Positions 17,754 through 25,402 of a stretch of DNA of 64,000 nucleotides are shown piece by piece. The notes below the pieces were generated by a model. The model was not told where the DNA came from, did not search any database, and saw only the letters and a program-made list of their open reading frames with translations. Made by a program: the position numbers and the translations under genes. Origin of the DNA: an uncultured Dorea sp. (GTDB taxonomy: Bacteria; Bacillota; Clostridia; Lachnospirales; Lachnospiraceae); NCBI GenBank assembly GCA_910580235.1, contig CAJTVU010000002.1:372001-436000 (forward strand), written 5' to 3'. How positions within the stretch are numbered: position 1 is the first letter of the stretch; each line of letters starts with the position of its first letter.

Positions 17754-17823
17754 TAACTTTGCCCCAAACCTTTTAATTTTGCCTTATACTTTTTAATTTT
17801 GCCCCATACTTTTTAACTTTGCC
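17754..17823 (+). repeat. Four 20-bp iterons at the left island end
   Basis: The 10-base core TAA(C/T)TTTGCC recurs at 17754, 17774, 17794 and 17814, exactly 20 bases apart, with similar intervening A/T-rich spacers. The block runs from a TGTA at 17752-17755 to a TGTACA at 17833-17838. Multiple terminal repeats of this kind occur in IS21-family ends and in transposase- or Rep-binding sites; no transposase is present, so this may be a solo end. Confidence 0.75.
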
Positions 17824-17985
17824 TCCGAGGGGTGTACACGATATAAAAATGAGCCATCCCTCATTCGTTGGAACAGCTCACTTTTATGTATTGTCTGTTT
17901 TTGCAGTTCTTTTTTTCTACACGCATATATCAGCCTGTCGATGATGAAAACCATGACATATCCTGCAGTACTCTGCGAGGGTTCC

Positions 17986-18762
17986 TTATTGCTTTTCTCC
18001 GATTGTTAAAAGCCACCGCTGGTCAAAATAAATCTCCCCATCCTTTTGATAGGGCGAAAAACCTGTTTTCGAATTTCCGGCAATTTCATCCTTCATATCT
18101 TTCCTGATCTTTTCCCTCATAAAATCCGGTGTCCTCGTTAAATCCATCCATGCACTCAGGCTCACAGGGATTTTTGTGCTTTCACATTTTGTAATTCCGA
18201 AAGAATGTTCATGGAACAGGCTTTGTATTTCCTCCCTGCTCAGATTCCGCACATGGGAAGGATCGCGCCATGTTTCAATTTCATCCTCACGCTCTCGTAA
18301 ACTCTTTTCCGCCGCTTCCATATCGATCAGCACCAGCTTTCCCTTCGGTCGAAGCACACGCGCCATCTCCTGAAAAGGCTTCCGTATATCCGTGAAATGA
18401 TGGAAGGCAAGGCGGGAAATCACAATATCAAAGCTGCCATCCAAAAAGGGCAGTTTTTCCGCTTCCCCGCAAACGAAGACCATATTGTGGAGTTCATGCT
18501 TCTCTGCCTCATGTTTTCCGGACTCCAGCATTGCAGGTGTTACATCCAGACACGTCACAGATGCCGCATATGGCGCCATGGCACGCCCTGTGGCACAGGT
18601 TCCCGCCGCCACTTCAAGCACACCGTCTGTCTTTGAAACGGCTGTCGCCGCCACCGTGTACGCCAGATAATCTTCCTTTGAAAAATTCATGGAGGAATCA
18701 TTAAAGTGTCCAGCCTGCACCGTAAAAGATTTCTGTATTTCCTTTATGTTAGATATTTCCAT
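17986..18762 (-). CDS. Class I SAM-dependent methyltransferase
   Basis: 258 residues with the Rossmann methyltransferase motifs: motif I VLEVAAGTCATG near residue 50, then VTCLDVTPAMLE, the acidic GEAEKLPFLDGSFDIVIS and the UbiE-type HHF near residue 120. The fold resembles UbiE/arsenite methyltransferase-like enzymes, but the three cysteines typical of ArsM are not seen, so the substrate is unknown. The start is ATG at 18760-18762 or the TTG two codons earlier; the stop of the monooxygenase-fold gene lies directly before the TTG. The two form the last unit of the island. A possible hairpin with a T run follows near 17845. Confidence 0.85.
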   Translation of the reverse strand: MEISNIKEIQKSFTVQAGHFNDSSMNFSKEDYLAYTVAATAVSKTDGVLEVAAGTCATGRAMAPYAASVTCLDVTPAMLESGKHEAEKHELHNMVFVCGEAEKLPFLDGSFDIVISRLAFHHFTDIRKPFQEMARVLRPKGKLVLIDMEAAEKSLREREDEIETWRDPSHVRNLSREEIQSLFHEHSFGITKCESTKIPVSLSAWMDLTRTPDFMREKIRKDMKDEIAGNSKTGFSPYQKDGEIYFDQRWLLTIGEKQ

Positions 18763-18768
18763 ACCCAA

Positions 18769-19128
18769 TCAGTTCCTTTCCATAAAATATCCATTAGAAT
18801 CTTTCGGCGCCTGTTCACGGTCGGCGTCAGAATATTCCCGGATGGCAGTACATACTGTGATCTTGTAAGACTCAAACAATTTTTCCCGGCCCTCTTTCTG
18901 GCTCATACGGTGTTCTGCCACATTGCGCCAGCGTTCCACCGCCGCCTCGTCTGTCCACACATTCATGGACAAAAGTTTGCCTTCCTCATTCAGACTGCTG
19001 AACCGCTCTGCCCGGATAAACCCTTCAAATCCCGCAAGCATCGGCTTTAACATCGCTGCCAGATCAAGATATCTCTGCATTCCTTCTTTCGTAGGTTTTA
19101 CTTCAAACAAAACAATTACATTTGCCAT
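18769..19128 (-). CDS. Antibiotic-biosynthesis-monooxygenase-fold protein
   Basis: 119 residues with the small ABM dimeric alpha-beta barrel pattern: IVLFEVKPTKEGMQRYLDLA at the start, FIRAERFSSLNEEGKLLSMNVW with the conserved tryptophan, and WRNVAEHRMSQ. Such proteins are often heme- or quinone-related monooxygenases, but the fold alone does not fix activity. The start at 19126-19128 is chosen because a GGAGG site lies 8 bases upstream; a longer start five codons back would swallow the site. About 145 bases of A/T-rich sequence precede it, containing a 12-base motif shared with the head of the island. Confidence 0.85.
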   Translation of the reverse strand: MANVIVLFEVKPTKEGMQRYLDLAAMLKPMLAGFEGFIRAERFSSLNEEGKLLSMNVWTDEAAVERWRNVAEHRMSQKEGREKLFESYKITVCTAIREYSDADREQAPKDSNGYFMERN

Positions 19129-19143
19129 TTTTGCATCCTCCAT

Positions 19144-19303
19144 TTCACTTTTTATTTGAAAATCCCATCACAGGAGATTGTCTCTTTGAATATCATTTTA
19201 TCTCTTTTTTTCTTTCTTTGTTATCAATATAAGTTCATATATTGTAATAATATCGCCAAATGACTATATGCGTCTTTTGTTTTTATCAATGATCTTTGCC
19301 TAA
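19144..19303 (-). promoter_or_regulatory. Intergenic region with a 12-base motif shared with the AraC promoter region
   Basis: AATATCGCCAAA at 19249-19260 recurs exactly at 28302-28313, upstream of the AraC gene. This spacer separates the long operon from the two-gene unit and is the natural promoter place for the latter. A common operator is inferred. Confidence 0.5.
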
Positions 19304-20554
19304 TCATATTTCAAGCATTTTCCCGTTTTCATAAAATCTGCCGGCTTCATCCAAAAACAGCTCTGCGGGACTGCGCTGGGAGGAAAACTGCATGGGCGAC
19401 AGCACCGCTCCATAGCTTCCGGCATTGCTGATAACTAATGGGTCCCCCTTTTTCAGCACAGGCAATGTAATGTCCTCCGCAATCATATCCGAAGCCGTGC
19501 AGAGATTTCCTGCGAGGGTGACGGTTTCTGTACTCTCCCATTCCGGGTGGAAACTGACGATCTTAAAGGCATCCAATGAAGTAAAAAGCGGTTCATTTCC
19601 AGAAGGGCTGCCACTCCCTGCGTATCCAGCTACCAGCCGTGCCAGGGATGGCCGGAGGAAACCATTCAGTGTATTTGCCAGGATCACAAACGTCTTCCCA
19701 TAAGAAATTTTCTTATCCAGCACATGGGTCACATAAAATCCAGCTTTTCCCACCGCATACCTTCCCGTTTCAATAAAAACCTTCGCCCTTTTGAATTTTG
19801 CGTGGAAGGATGACAGCATTTCTCTAACTGCCTCTCCAAGGCTTTCTGTATCAAGCGGGGTATTCCGCCTGGAATACTGGATACCCATTCCTGCACCCAT
19901 ATTAATAAAATCCAGTTCCTGCCCCAGAGCCGTCTGGAAATCATCCGCAAGCTGAAACATCCTGCGGTAATATCCTTCCAGGATTTCTGCATCCAGCACC
20001 TGGCTCCTAAGATGGACATGGATGCCGGCAACCCGGATATTCCCAAGCCCCTTCCACACAGGGACAGCATCCAGCGCCTGGACCGTATCGATTCCGAATT
20101 TGGAAGGATGCCCGCCGCTGCCATGAAATGAAAAATCCGGATTCACGCGCACGCCGACAGGGACGGATAATCCTTCTTCGCCTGCGATCCTGTTGATGCG
20201 CTCCACTTCACCCAGGCTGTCCGCAACCAGGACTGCATTCCGAATCGCCCCCCTGATATCTTCATCCGTTTTACCCGGAGCAGAGTAATAAATCTCATTC
20301 CGACCAAGCCCATTTGCCGCACCCATCCGCACCTCGTTCAGGCTGGCCGCATCCACACCGAATCCCTTTGACAGGATAAAACTGACTACATCCGGGTTAT
20401 GGTTCGCCTTCATCGAATACAAAAAATTTATCCCTGCGAAATCATTTTGAAGCCGACCTGTGTACTGGTCTATGATTTCCTTGTCATATATGTAAAAACT
20501 GCCATACCGCTGCACCAGCCTGCGTATCCGTTTTTCAGGTATCAGTTCTATCAT
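19304..20554 (-). CDS. Fold-type III PLP decarboxylase (diaminopimelate/ornithine-decarboxylase-like)
   Basis: 416 residues. N-terminal alanine-racemase-type barrel with the PLP lysine at residue 49 in FLYSMKANHNP, glycine-rich HSKFGID-like segment (GGHPSKFGID), HVHLRSQ and the phosphate loop MGAGMGI. The C-terminal beta domain carries GNLCTASDMIAEDI, the LysA-type catalytic cysteine region. The start at 20552-20554 lies 6 bases after AAGGGGGATG; longer starts lack a site. It overlaps tag by 20 bases and ends the 11-gene operon. Because lysine-pathway genes are absent, a housekeeping lysA role is unlikely; a D-amino-acid or polyamine product is possible. The substrate is not determinable here. 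Confidence 0.85.
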   Translation of the reverse strand: MIELIPEKRIRRLVQRYGSFYIYDKEIIDQYTGRLQNDFAGINFLYSMKANHNPDVVSFILSKGFGVDAASLNEVRMGAANGLGRNEIYYSAPGKTDEDIRGAIRNAVLVADSLGEVERINRIAGEEGLSVPVGVRVNPDFSFHGSGGHPSKFGIDTVQALDAVPVWKGLGNIRVAGIHVHLRSQVLDAEILEGYYRRMFQLADDFQTALGQELDFINMGAGMGIQYSRRNTPLDTESLGEAVREMLSSFHAKFKRAKVFIETGRYAVGKAGFYVTHVLDKKISYGKTFVILANTLNGFLRPSLARLVAGYAGSGSPSGNEPLFTSLDAFKIVSFHPEWESTETVTLAGNLCTASDMIAEDITLPVLKKGDPLVISNAGSYGAVLSPMQFSSQRSPAELFLDEAGRFYENGKMLEI

Positions 20555-21122
20555 GCACATCCCCCTTCCCATGCTCCAAAAAACAGCCTTTCTCATGGGA
20601 ATAGATCACCCCCACTGCCTGCATATAGGAATAGATAATGACAGCCCCCACAAATTTCATCCCCCGTTTTTTCAAGTCCTTCGATACAGAATCCGATAGA
20701 GGGGAACTGGTCATGTCATTTTCATAGATGACTTTTTCTTTTGTCCAATGCCAGAGATAATTGGAAAAACTGCCGTATTCCTTTTGTATTTCCCGGAACA
20801 CGCAGGCATTGTTTACGGCGGCTTTTATCTTCAGCCGGTTTCTGATGATCTCCTTATTTCCGCACAGTTCCTCTATCTTTTCCTCCCCGTATGCACAGAC
20901 TTTCTCCAGTTCAAACCCATCGAATGCCGCCCGGAACGCTTCCTGTTTATTCAGGACACATTCCCATGAGAGCCCCGCTTGAAAACATTCCAGAATCAGC
21001 ATTTCAAATAATTTATGGTCGTCATAGACGGGAACGCCCCATTCCTCATCGTGATAACGCAGATAAGCGTCATTATTTGGATTTGCCCATTTACACCGTG
21101 TCCTGCCGTCTTTCCACTCCAT
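20535..21122 (-). CDS. tag: DNA-3-methyladenine glycosylase I
   Basis: Removes 3-methyladenine from DNA, leaving an abasic site. The 195 residues follow the Tag family: RCKWANPNNDAYLRYHDEEWG at the start with zinc ligands Cys10 and His24, LFEMLILECFQAGLSWECVL holding the catalytic glutamate region, and the second zinc pair as His-x3-Cys in YSHEKGCF. Length and motifs are normal and nothing is missing. It overlaps the decarboxylase gene downstream and starts 18 bases after the DUF5131 stop. It is one of two glycosylases in the island; the other is the AlkA domain of the first gene. Confidence 0.95.
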   Translation of the reverse strand: MEWKDGRTRCKWANPNNDAYLRYHDEEWGVPVYDDHKLFEMLILECFQAGLSWECVLNKQEAFRAAFDGFELEKVCAYGEEKIEELCGNKEIIRNRLKIKAAVNNACVFREIQKEYGSFSNYLWHWTKEKVIYENDMTSSPLSDSVSKDLKKRGMKFVGAVIIYSYMQAVGVIYSHEKGCFLEHGKGDVHDRTDT

Positions 21123-21140
21123 TGCCGTATGACCTCCTTC

Positions 21141-22028
21141 TTACCATCTTTTTTTCTTCTCGCAATTCCCACAATTGCTGCAGCCGTTGCAGACCATCTG
21201 CCGTCCGCAGGTATCGCACCGTTCCCGAAACTGCGGCTTATGCCGATGTTCCTTCGGTATGGGATATCCCCAGTCATCATACAGTGCAAATTCCATCGGC
21301 TTTCCCTGAAAATTCATCCCGGATTTGTATGCCATTTCACTCTGCACCCGTTTATCGGGCATACGGTAAGTCCTGCCGTCTTTTACAAACACTGTCCCGG
21401 TTTCAATAAAACAGAAGGTCACATTAAAATCCATGCACTCCCTGTGCAGCGATTTTACCCAGTCAAAATAACAGGGGCGTGCACCGCCATAGTTTTCCCC
21501 GCCACATTTCACCCGTTCAATCTGTCCGCTTTCCAGATATTTCCGCATACTGACCGGGCCGATAAAAGGCGCGCACATAATCCCTTTGTGTTTAAAAGGA
21601 AGCTCCAGCAAAACCGGAATGCGTTCATCTGCCCGGCGCTGGTTTTCGCAGGTGACATTAAAAAACACATTCTCCCACCCGCCGCCCCAATCGAAAGGCA
21701 GGCATTCCCTTACCCGCTGCGGACGTTTGGTAAGCAGAAAGAAAACCACATCTTTCCGCTGCCTCATCATATCCCACGCCTCATCCCTCCACCTGTCGGC
21801 TTCTTCCAGAAAAAAATCCGATGTCATACATACCCGCAGCGTTTCTCCGCTCTGTATTTTATACCGCCCCTGCCGGTCTTTCTGGATCGGCTTACGGAAT
21901 CCTGTTTTCGTTTTATAAATGTGGGAACCATCCTGGTCCCTAATCCTGTCCAGAAAGTACATATAGCAATGGTCGCATCCTTCGCTGCACTTGACGCACC
22001 CGTGCCAGGGGTTCCATATGTCATGCAT
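21141..22028 (-). CDS. DUF5131/Gp37-Gp68-family radical-SAM-type protein
   Basis: 295 residues from the ATG at 22026-22028 (GGGGTG 6 bases upstream). The N-terminus MHDIWNPWHGCVKCSEGCDHCY carries a CX3CX2C cluster motif (Cys14, Cys18, Cys21) as in radical SAM enzymes, followed by a barrel-like region (FFLLTKRPQRV, FNVTCENQ, APFIGPV). The C-terminus ends in a dense CDTCGRQMVCNGCSNCGNC zinc-type cluster. Members are found in phages and bacteria and are related to spore photoproduct lyase-like enzymes. It overlaps the DUF1848 gene by 8 bases. In this setting a base-repair or base-modifying role is a reasonable inference; no direct evidence. Confidence 0.85.
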   Translation of the reverse strand: MHDIWNPWHGCVKCSEGCDHCYMYFLDRIRDQDGSHIYKTKTGFRKPIQKDRQGRYKIQSGETLRVCMTSDFFLEEADRWRDEAWDMMRQRKDVVFFLLTKRPQRVRECLPFDWGGGWENVFFNVTCENQRRADERIPVLLELPFKHKGIMCAPFIGPVSMRKYLESGQIERVKCGGENYGGARPCYFDWVKSLHRECMDFNVTFCFIETGTVFVKDGRTYRMPDKRVQSEMAYKSGMNFQGKPMEFALYDDWGYPIPKEHRHKPQFRERCDTCGRQMVCNGCSNCGNCEKKKRW

Positions 22029-22959
22029 TGTTTTCACCCCTGACAGGCTTTGCAAGGAATGTTTTCTGTGAGCCTTCTTCCAGCCGGTCCGTCGGTTTCA
22101 GGTGTCCGATCAGAAGCGGAGAATCCGGGTCATGCAGGGCGCAGTTTTCACGGGGAAGCTGTGCATTTTTATTGGCATAACAGTATTTGCAGCCATTCAC
22201 GCAACTGTTCAAAGCGCCAATGTCCCTGCTTTCCATGCAGTGACACCCTTTACGGAAACCTTTGTGCTTCAGTTTCCGAAACTGGAGGTTGTTTGCTTTC
22301 CCCAAAATATCCAGCGTGACACACCCGGAAGTCTGTATCCCATATTTTGCATAATCCTCTTCGGGTCCGCAGGTCTGGAGGATAAACCCTTCTTCTGAAG
22401 CTATCCTTCCGATCCCTCTTGCAATTTCATCTTTATTTTCATTTGTGAGGGGGATAAGCTTCGGAAAATTTGTTTCATGCTTTTTGTACATCTCAACAAA
22501 ACTGAAAATGCACCGGTCGAACCTGCCGCCAAGCCTCCCTGCAATATAACGGAAAGTCTCAATATGCTTATCCACTGTATAATTTTCCGTCAGCAGGATT
22601 GGGTCGTACCGCCATGCGGCACGCTGTGGGCCGACGATATCAGCCAGTTTCAAAAACGTGCCTATACTCGAATCAATGTCCGGAACCCCCGGTTCCACAT
22701 CCTTTCCATACGCCGTGATTGTATAATAAAAATAGGTGGGGAACTTCTCTGTGATCTCATGTATCCGCTCCAGTACCGGTGCAAAGTTTTTAGAACCGAA
22801 AATAACGCAGTCTACTTTCTCCGGCGTCAGTTCATACCGTCTTACGGAATTGGGGAACAATGAATTACGGGACAGGACATAGCCTTCTTCAAACCGTTTG
22901 AACATCCCGTCTGAATAATGGTTTACGATGTCTGTCCGACCGCTGATATTGATAAGCAT
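22021..22959 (-). CDS. DUF1848-family protein with C-terminal radical-SAM-like cysteine motif
   Basis: 312 residues, start at 22957-22959 (GGAGAGG just upstream). Opens MLINISGRTDIVNHYSDGMF, typical of DUF1848, continues with FGSKNFAPVLERI and RYDPILLTENY, and ends with CHCMESRDIGALNSC plus CVNGCKYCYANKN. The CX3CX2C (Cys253, Cys257, Cys260) sits near the C-terminus instead of the N-terminus, which is unusual for radical SAM proteins. Its function is unknown. The overlap with the DUF5131 gene suggests the two act together, perhaps as two iron-sulfur enzymes of one repair reaction; this is inference. Confidence 0.85.
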   Translation of the reverse strand: MLINISGRTDIVNHYSDGMFKRFEEGYVLSRNSLFPNSVRRYELTPEKVDCVIFGSKNFAPVLERIHEITEKFPTYFYYTITAYGKDVEPGVPDIDSSIGTFLKLADIVGPQRAAWRYDPILLTENYTVDKHIETFRYIAGRLGGRFDRCIFSFVEMYKKHETNFPKLIPLTNENKDEIARGIGRIASEEGFILQTCGPEEDYAKYGIQTSGCVTLDILGKANNLQFRKLKHKGFRKGCHCMESRDIGALNSCVNGCKYCYANKNAQLPRENCALHDPDSPLLIGHLKPTDRLEEGSQKTFLAKPVRGENNA

Positions 22960-22973
22960 ACATACCTCTCCCT

Positions 22974-23681
22974 TCACGCCTGCCCAAGATATCTTTTTGT
23001 ATATGGGCAGGACTCAATACATTTCCCACAGAGGGTTTCACGTTTTCCGAAACCACGCTCGGAGCGTGACATAGCCATCTCCCTGCATTTTTGGTAATCA
23101 AACAGTTTCTCCCGCCCCACAGAAACATTCCATACTGTACCATAGATTGCCCCGGCAGGGCAGGCATCCCTGCACACCATGCAGCTTCCGCACCGGGACT
23201 GGCTGACCGCTTCTGATACGGCTAAGGGCGCATCTGTAAGGATGGATGAAAGACGTACCATTGAACCGTACTGCTCCGTTATAAGAAGTGCGCATTTTCC
23301 GATCCATCCTATTCCCGCACGCGTCGCCACGGTCTTGTGGGGCAGCATCGTCTGACAGCTTTCATCATAACCGCCAACCCGTGCCCTTGTATTAGCAACC
23401 GCATGATAGCCTTTCTTTTGAAGAAATTCAGCGCCATCCGTAACCAGACAGTCCAGCCGGTCATTCAGGGAACCATACCAGTCACGGTATTCCTGTGTAG
23501 GAAGTTCGGAAATCCCTCGGATAACATCTTTCGGATATTTCACTGCTACACTGACTCCCACAGGAAGCCCATACCGTACTTTGTCCGGCAGCATCGATAA
23601 ATCTCCCACAGCAGCTAAATCCGCCCCACCTTCCACGAGGAGCTCTATCAGCTCTTTTGTCAAAACAACATCTATTTCCAT
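22974..23681 (-). CDS. Epoxyqueuosine-reductase-like double 4Fe-4S protein
   Basis: 235 residues when started at ATG 23679-23681; a TTG start 13 codons earlier would overlap the Ada gene. The C-terminal half holds two cluster motifs, CGSCMVCRDACPAGAI and CGKCIESCPY, in the arrangement of QueG-type proteins; the middle has HKTVATRAGIGWIGKCALLIT, the corrinoid-side motif of that family. At 235 residues it is much shorter than QueG (about 380), lacking the HEAT-like C-terminal repeat, so true queuosine function is doubtful. In an operon with two radical-SAM-type proteins it could be an electron donor. Related short proteins are often annotated only as 4Fe-4S double-cluster proteins. Confidence 0.8.
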   Translation of the reverse strand: MEIDVVLTKELIELLVEGGADLAAVGDLSMLPDKVRYGLPVGVSVAVKYPKDVIRGISELPTQEYRDWYGSLNDRLDCLVTDGAEFLQKKGYHAVANTRARVGGYDESCQTMLPHKTVATRAGIGWIGKCALLITEQYGSMVRLSSILTDAPLAVSEAVSQSRCGSCMVCRDACPAGAIYGTVWNVSVGREKLFDYQKCREMAMSRSERGFGKRETLCGKCIESCPYTKRYLGQA

Positions 23682-23688
23682 CTGCTCT

Positions 23689-23928
23689 TTATCCCTCCAA
23701 TCCTTCCGGATGAGCGGCAAAACATTCCGGACGGCAGCGCTTGCACGGTCTGTAACCCGCTTTCAGGGCTTCCCCCAGGCTGTCATAAAATTCAACATTC
23801 TTTGCTAACGGCTTTGCCGGGCAGCTTGGAAGGCACACGATCCCCGTGGTGCGTACAGCTACATAAAATATCCCATCGCAGTCTTTTTTCCGTTCCTGCA
23901 TTGCCTTTACTTTTTCTTCTCTTGTCAT
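23689..23928 (-). CDS. Stand-alone Ada zinc-binding domain
   Basis: 79 residues comprising only the Ada N-terminal domain: DGIFYVAVRTTGIVCLPSC then YRPCKRCRP, giving the four zinc cysteines 32, 36, 62 and 65. In Ada the first of these accepts a methyl group from DNA phosphotriesters, turning the protein into an activator. Here no HTH is attached, so it may repair or sense without binding a promoter itself, or signal through another protein. It follows the methyltransferase gene by 21 bases and is well preserved. A truncated copy of the AdaA N-terminus is the alternative explanation, but its sequence differs clearly from the AdaA domain at 28 kb. Confidence 0.88.
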   Translation of the reverse strand: MTREEKVKAMQERKKDCDGIFYVAVRTTGIVCLPSCPAKPLAKNVEFYDSLGEALKAGYRPCKRCRPECFAAHPEGLEG

Positions 23929-23949
23929 TGCCTTTTCAGCCTCCCCATA

Positions 23950-24492
23950 CTATAAAGCCGTTCCCTTTGCCGGGACAAACAGTTTCTCCATATCAACCCC
24001 TTCAAAGGCGAGGAGCTTTATCTTTTTTTCAAGTCCTCCTGCATATCCTGTCAGGCTCCCGTTTGTTCCGACCACACGGTGGCAGGGGACGATGATGGAT
24101 ATCGGGTTATGTCCCACTGCGCCGCCTACTGCCTGCGCAGACATCTTTTCAATTCCGCGGCTGGCTGCAACCTCCTGAGAGATTTCCCCATAGGTCATGG
24201 TCTGCCCATATGGAATTTTGCAAAGGATTTTCCATACCGCTTTCCGAAATTCACTCCCTTCCGGATTCAGGGGCAGTTCACAGATATCCGGCTTTTCTCC
24301 TTTAAAATATCTGTCCAGCCAGTCTTTTGCCTGGCACAAAACCTTTGAATCTATATTTTCTTCCTGCACTTCACCCTGCAAGGAACCAAGAAAATATTTC
24401 TGTCCCTCCATCCAGACTCCCGCCAGTGCATGTTCTTTTTCCACAAGCAGGAGCGTTCCGATTGGGGATACATAACGCATTGTATACAGCAT
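23950..24492 (-). CDS. ogt: Methylated-DNA-protein-cysteine methyltransferase (copy 1)
   Basis: Suicide enzyme that takes alkyl groups from O6-alkylguanine. 180 residues with an N-terminal domain, then the helix-turn-helix GQTMTYGEISQEVA, and the active site IIVPCHRVVG with acceptor Cys137, followed by LTGYAGGLEKK. Length is standard. A second, diverged copy lies 0.4 kb upstream; both keep all catalytic residues, so both are probably active. The spacing to neighbours is 20-30 bases on the same strand. Confidence 0.95.
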   Translation of the reverse strand: MLYTMRYVSPIGTLLLVEKEHALAGVWMEGQKYFLGSLQGEVQEENIDSKVLCQAKDWLDRYFKGEKPDICELPLNPEGSEFRKAVWKILCKIPYGQTMTYGEISQEVAASRGIEKMSAQAVGGAVGHNPISIIVPCHRVVGTNGSLTGYAGGLEKKIKLLAFEGVDMEKLFVPAKGTAL

Positions 24493-24520
24493 ATATTCTT
24501 TTCTCCTTCCATCAATTTCT

Positions 24521-24829
24521 TCAGCAATCCCACTGGCAGCGTTTCAGGTCAACATGGGAAGCGTCCCGGAACAGGACGCCTTCCTGGCGGAGAAGGTGTT
24601 TCTGTTCCTGCCATCCCGGAACCAGCCGCCCTGCATGGTTTACCACTCTGTGGCAGGGATAATCCCCATAAAATCCAGCCATTCCAAGCGTCCTTCCCAC
24701 AAGCCGTGCATTTTTATCACGCCCAATCAGACGCGCAATCTGTCCGTAAGTGGCAACACAGCCAGGCGGAATCTCATCCACCACGGAAAGGATTTCAAAG
24801 ACCAGGTTCTCATCTAAAATCCGTCCCAT
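24521..24829 (-). CDS. MGMT-like DNA-binding protein (alkyltransferase-like size)
   Basis: 102 residues covering only the DNA-binding C-terminal part of the methyltransferase fold: GCVATYGQIARLIG, ARLVGRTLGM, then YPCHRVVNHAGRL with a cysteine at 59 where alkyltransferase-like proteins usually carry tryptophan. True ATLs flag bulky O6-alkylguanine for nucleotide excision repair; keeping the cysteine means this one might still transfer small alkyl groups. It sits between two full-length methyltransferases with 3- and 28-base gaps. Confidence 0.88.
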   Translation of the reverse strand: MGRILDENLVFEILSVVDEIPPGCVATYGQIARLIGRDKNARLVGRTLGMAGFYGDYPCHRVVNHAGRLVPGWQEQKHLLRQEGVLFRDASHVDLKRCQWDC

Positions 24830-24832
24830 CGC

Positions 24833-25402
24833 TTATAATGCCGTCCCTTTTGTCGGAACAAAAAAGTTTTCCATGTCTGCGCCTTCCAGCGAAAGAAGCT
24901 TCTCTTTTTTATCCACTCCTCCCGCATATCCTGTCAGGCTTCCGTCTGAACCGACAACACGGTGGCATGGCACAATGATGGATATCTCATTATGCCCTAC
25001 GGCGCCGCCTACCGCCTGTGCAGACATATGGGCGATCCCTTTTTCCTTCGCTACCATCTTTGCCAGCTCCCCATAGGTAATTGTTTCCCCATATGGGATC
25101 TGGAGCAGGAGTTTCCATACGGTGAGCCTAAAAGGTGTGCCGATCATATGTACGGGCGGCATAAAGTCCGGCTCATGGCCGGAAAAATAGATATCCAGCC
25201 ATCTTTTTACGGTTCCAAAAACCGGAAGTTCTTTTTCTTCATGTTCCGGGTCAAGGCTGTCCGCATAAAACTTCTCCCCGTCAAACCACAGCCCCGTCAG
25301 GCCGGTCTCATCGGCGGCGAGCAGTATTTCACCAACGGGTGACTGATACGTTGTTGTATATTGCACTTCACTTTCTCCTTTCTGAACTGCCTCTATTTTC
25401 AT
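24833..25402 (-). CDS. Methylated-DNA-protein-cysteine methyltransferase (copy 2)
   Basis: 189 residues, same architecture as copy 1: GETITYGELAKMVA, SAQAVGGAVGHNEIS and IIVPCHRVVG with acceptor Cys146. N-terminal halves of the two copies differ strongly while the active-site halves are close, so they look like paralogues kept for different substrates and not a recent duplication. The ATG overlaps the stop of the aminotransferase-like gene (ATGA), indicating coupling. Confidence 0.95.
   Translation of the reverse strand: MKIEAVQKGESEVQYTTTYQSPVGEILLAADETGLTGLWFDGEKFYADSLDPEHEEKELPVFGTVKRWLDIYFSGHEPDFMPPVHMIGTPFRLTVWKLLLQIPYGETITYGELAKMVAKEKGIAHMSAQAVGGAVGHNEISIIVPCHRVVGSDGSLTGYAGGVDKKEKLLSLEGADMENFFVPTKGTAL

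Noticed and set aside
17868..18107. Plus-strand small ORF at the left end of the island
   Set aside because: It runs antisense into the methyltransferase gene and shows no site or domain.
22974..23681. True queuosine reductase QueG
   Set aside because: About 140 residues shorter than QueG, no HEAT-repeat end and no queuosine genes nearby; only the double-cluster core is shared.
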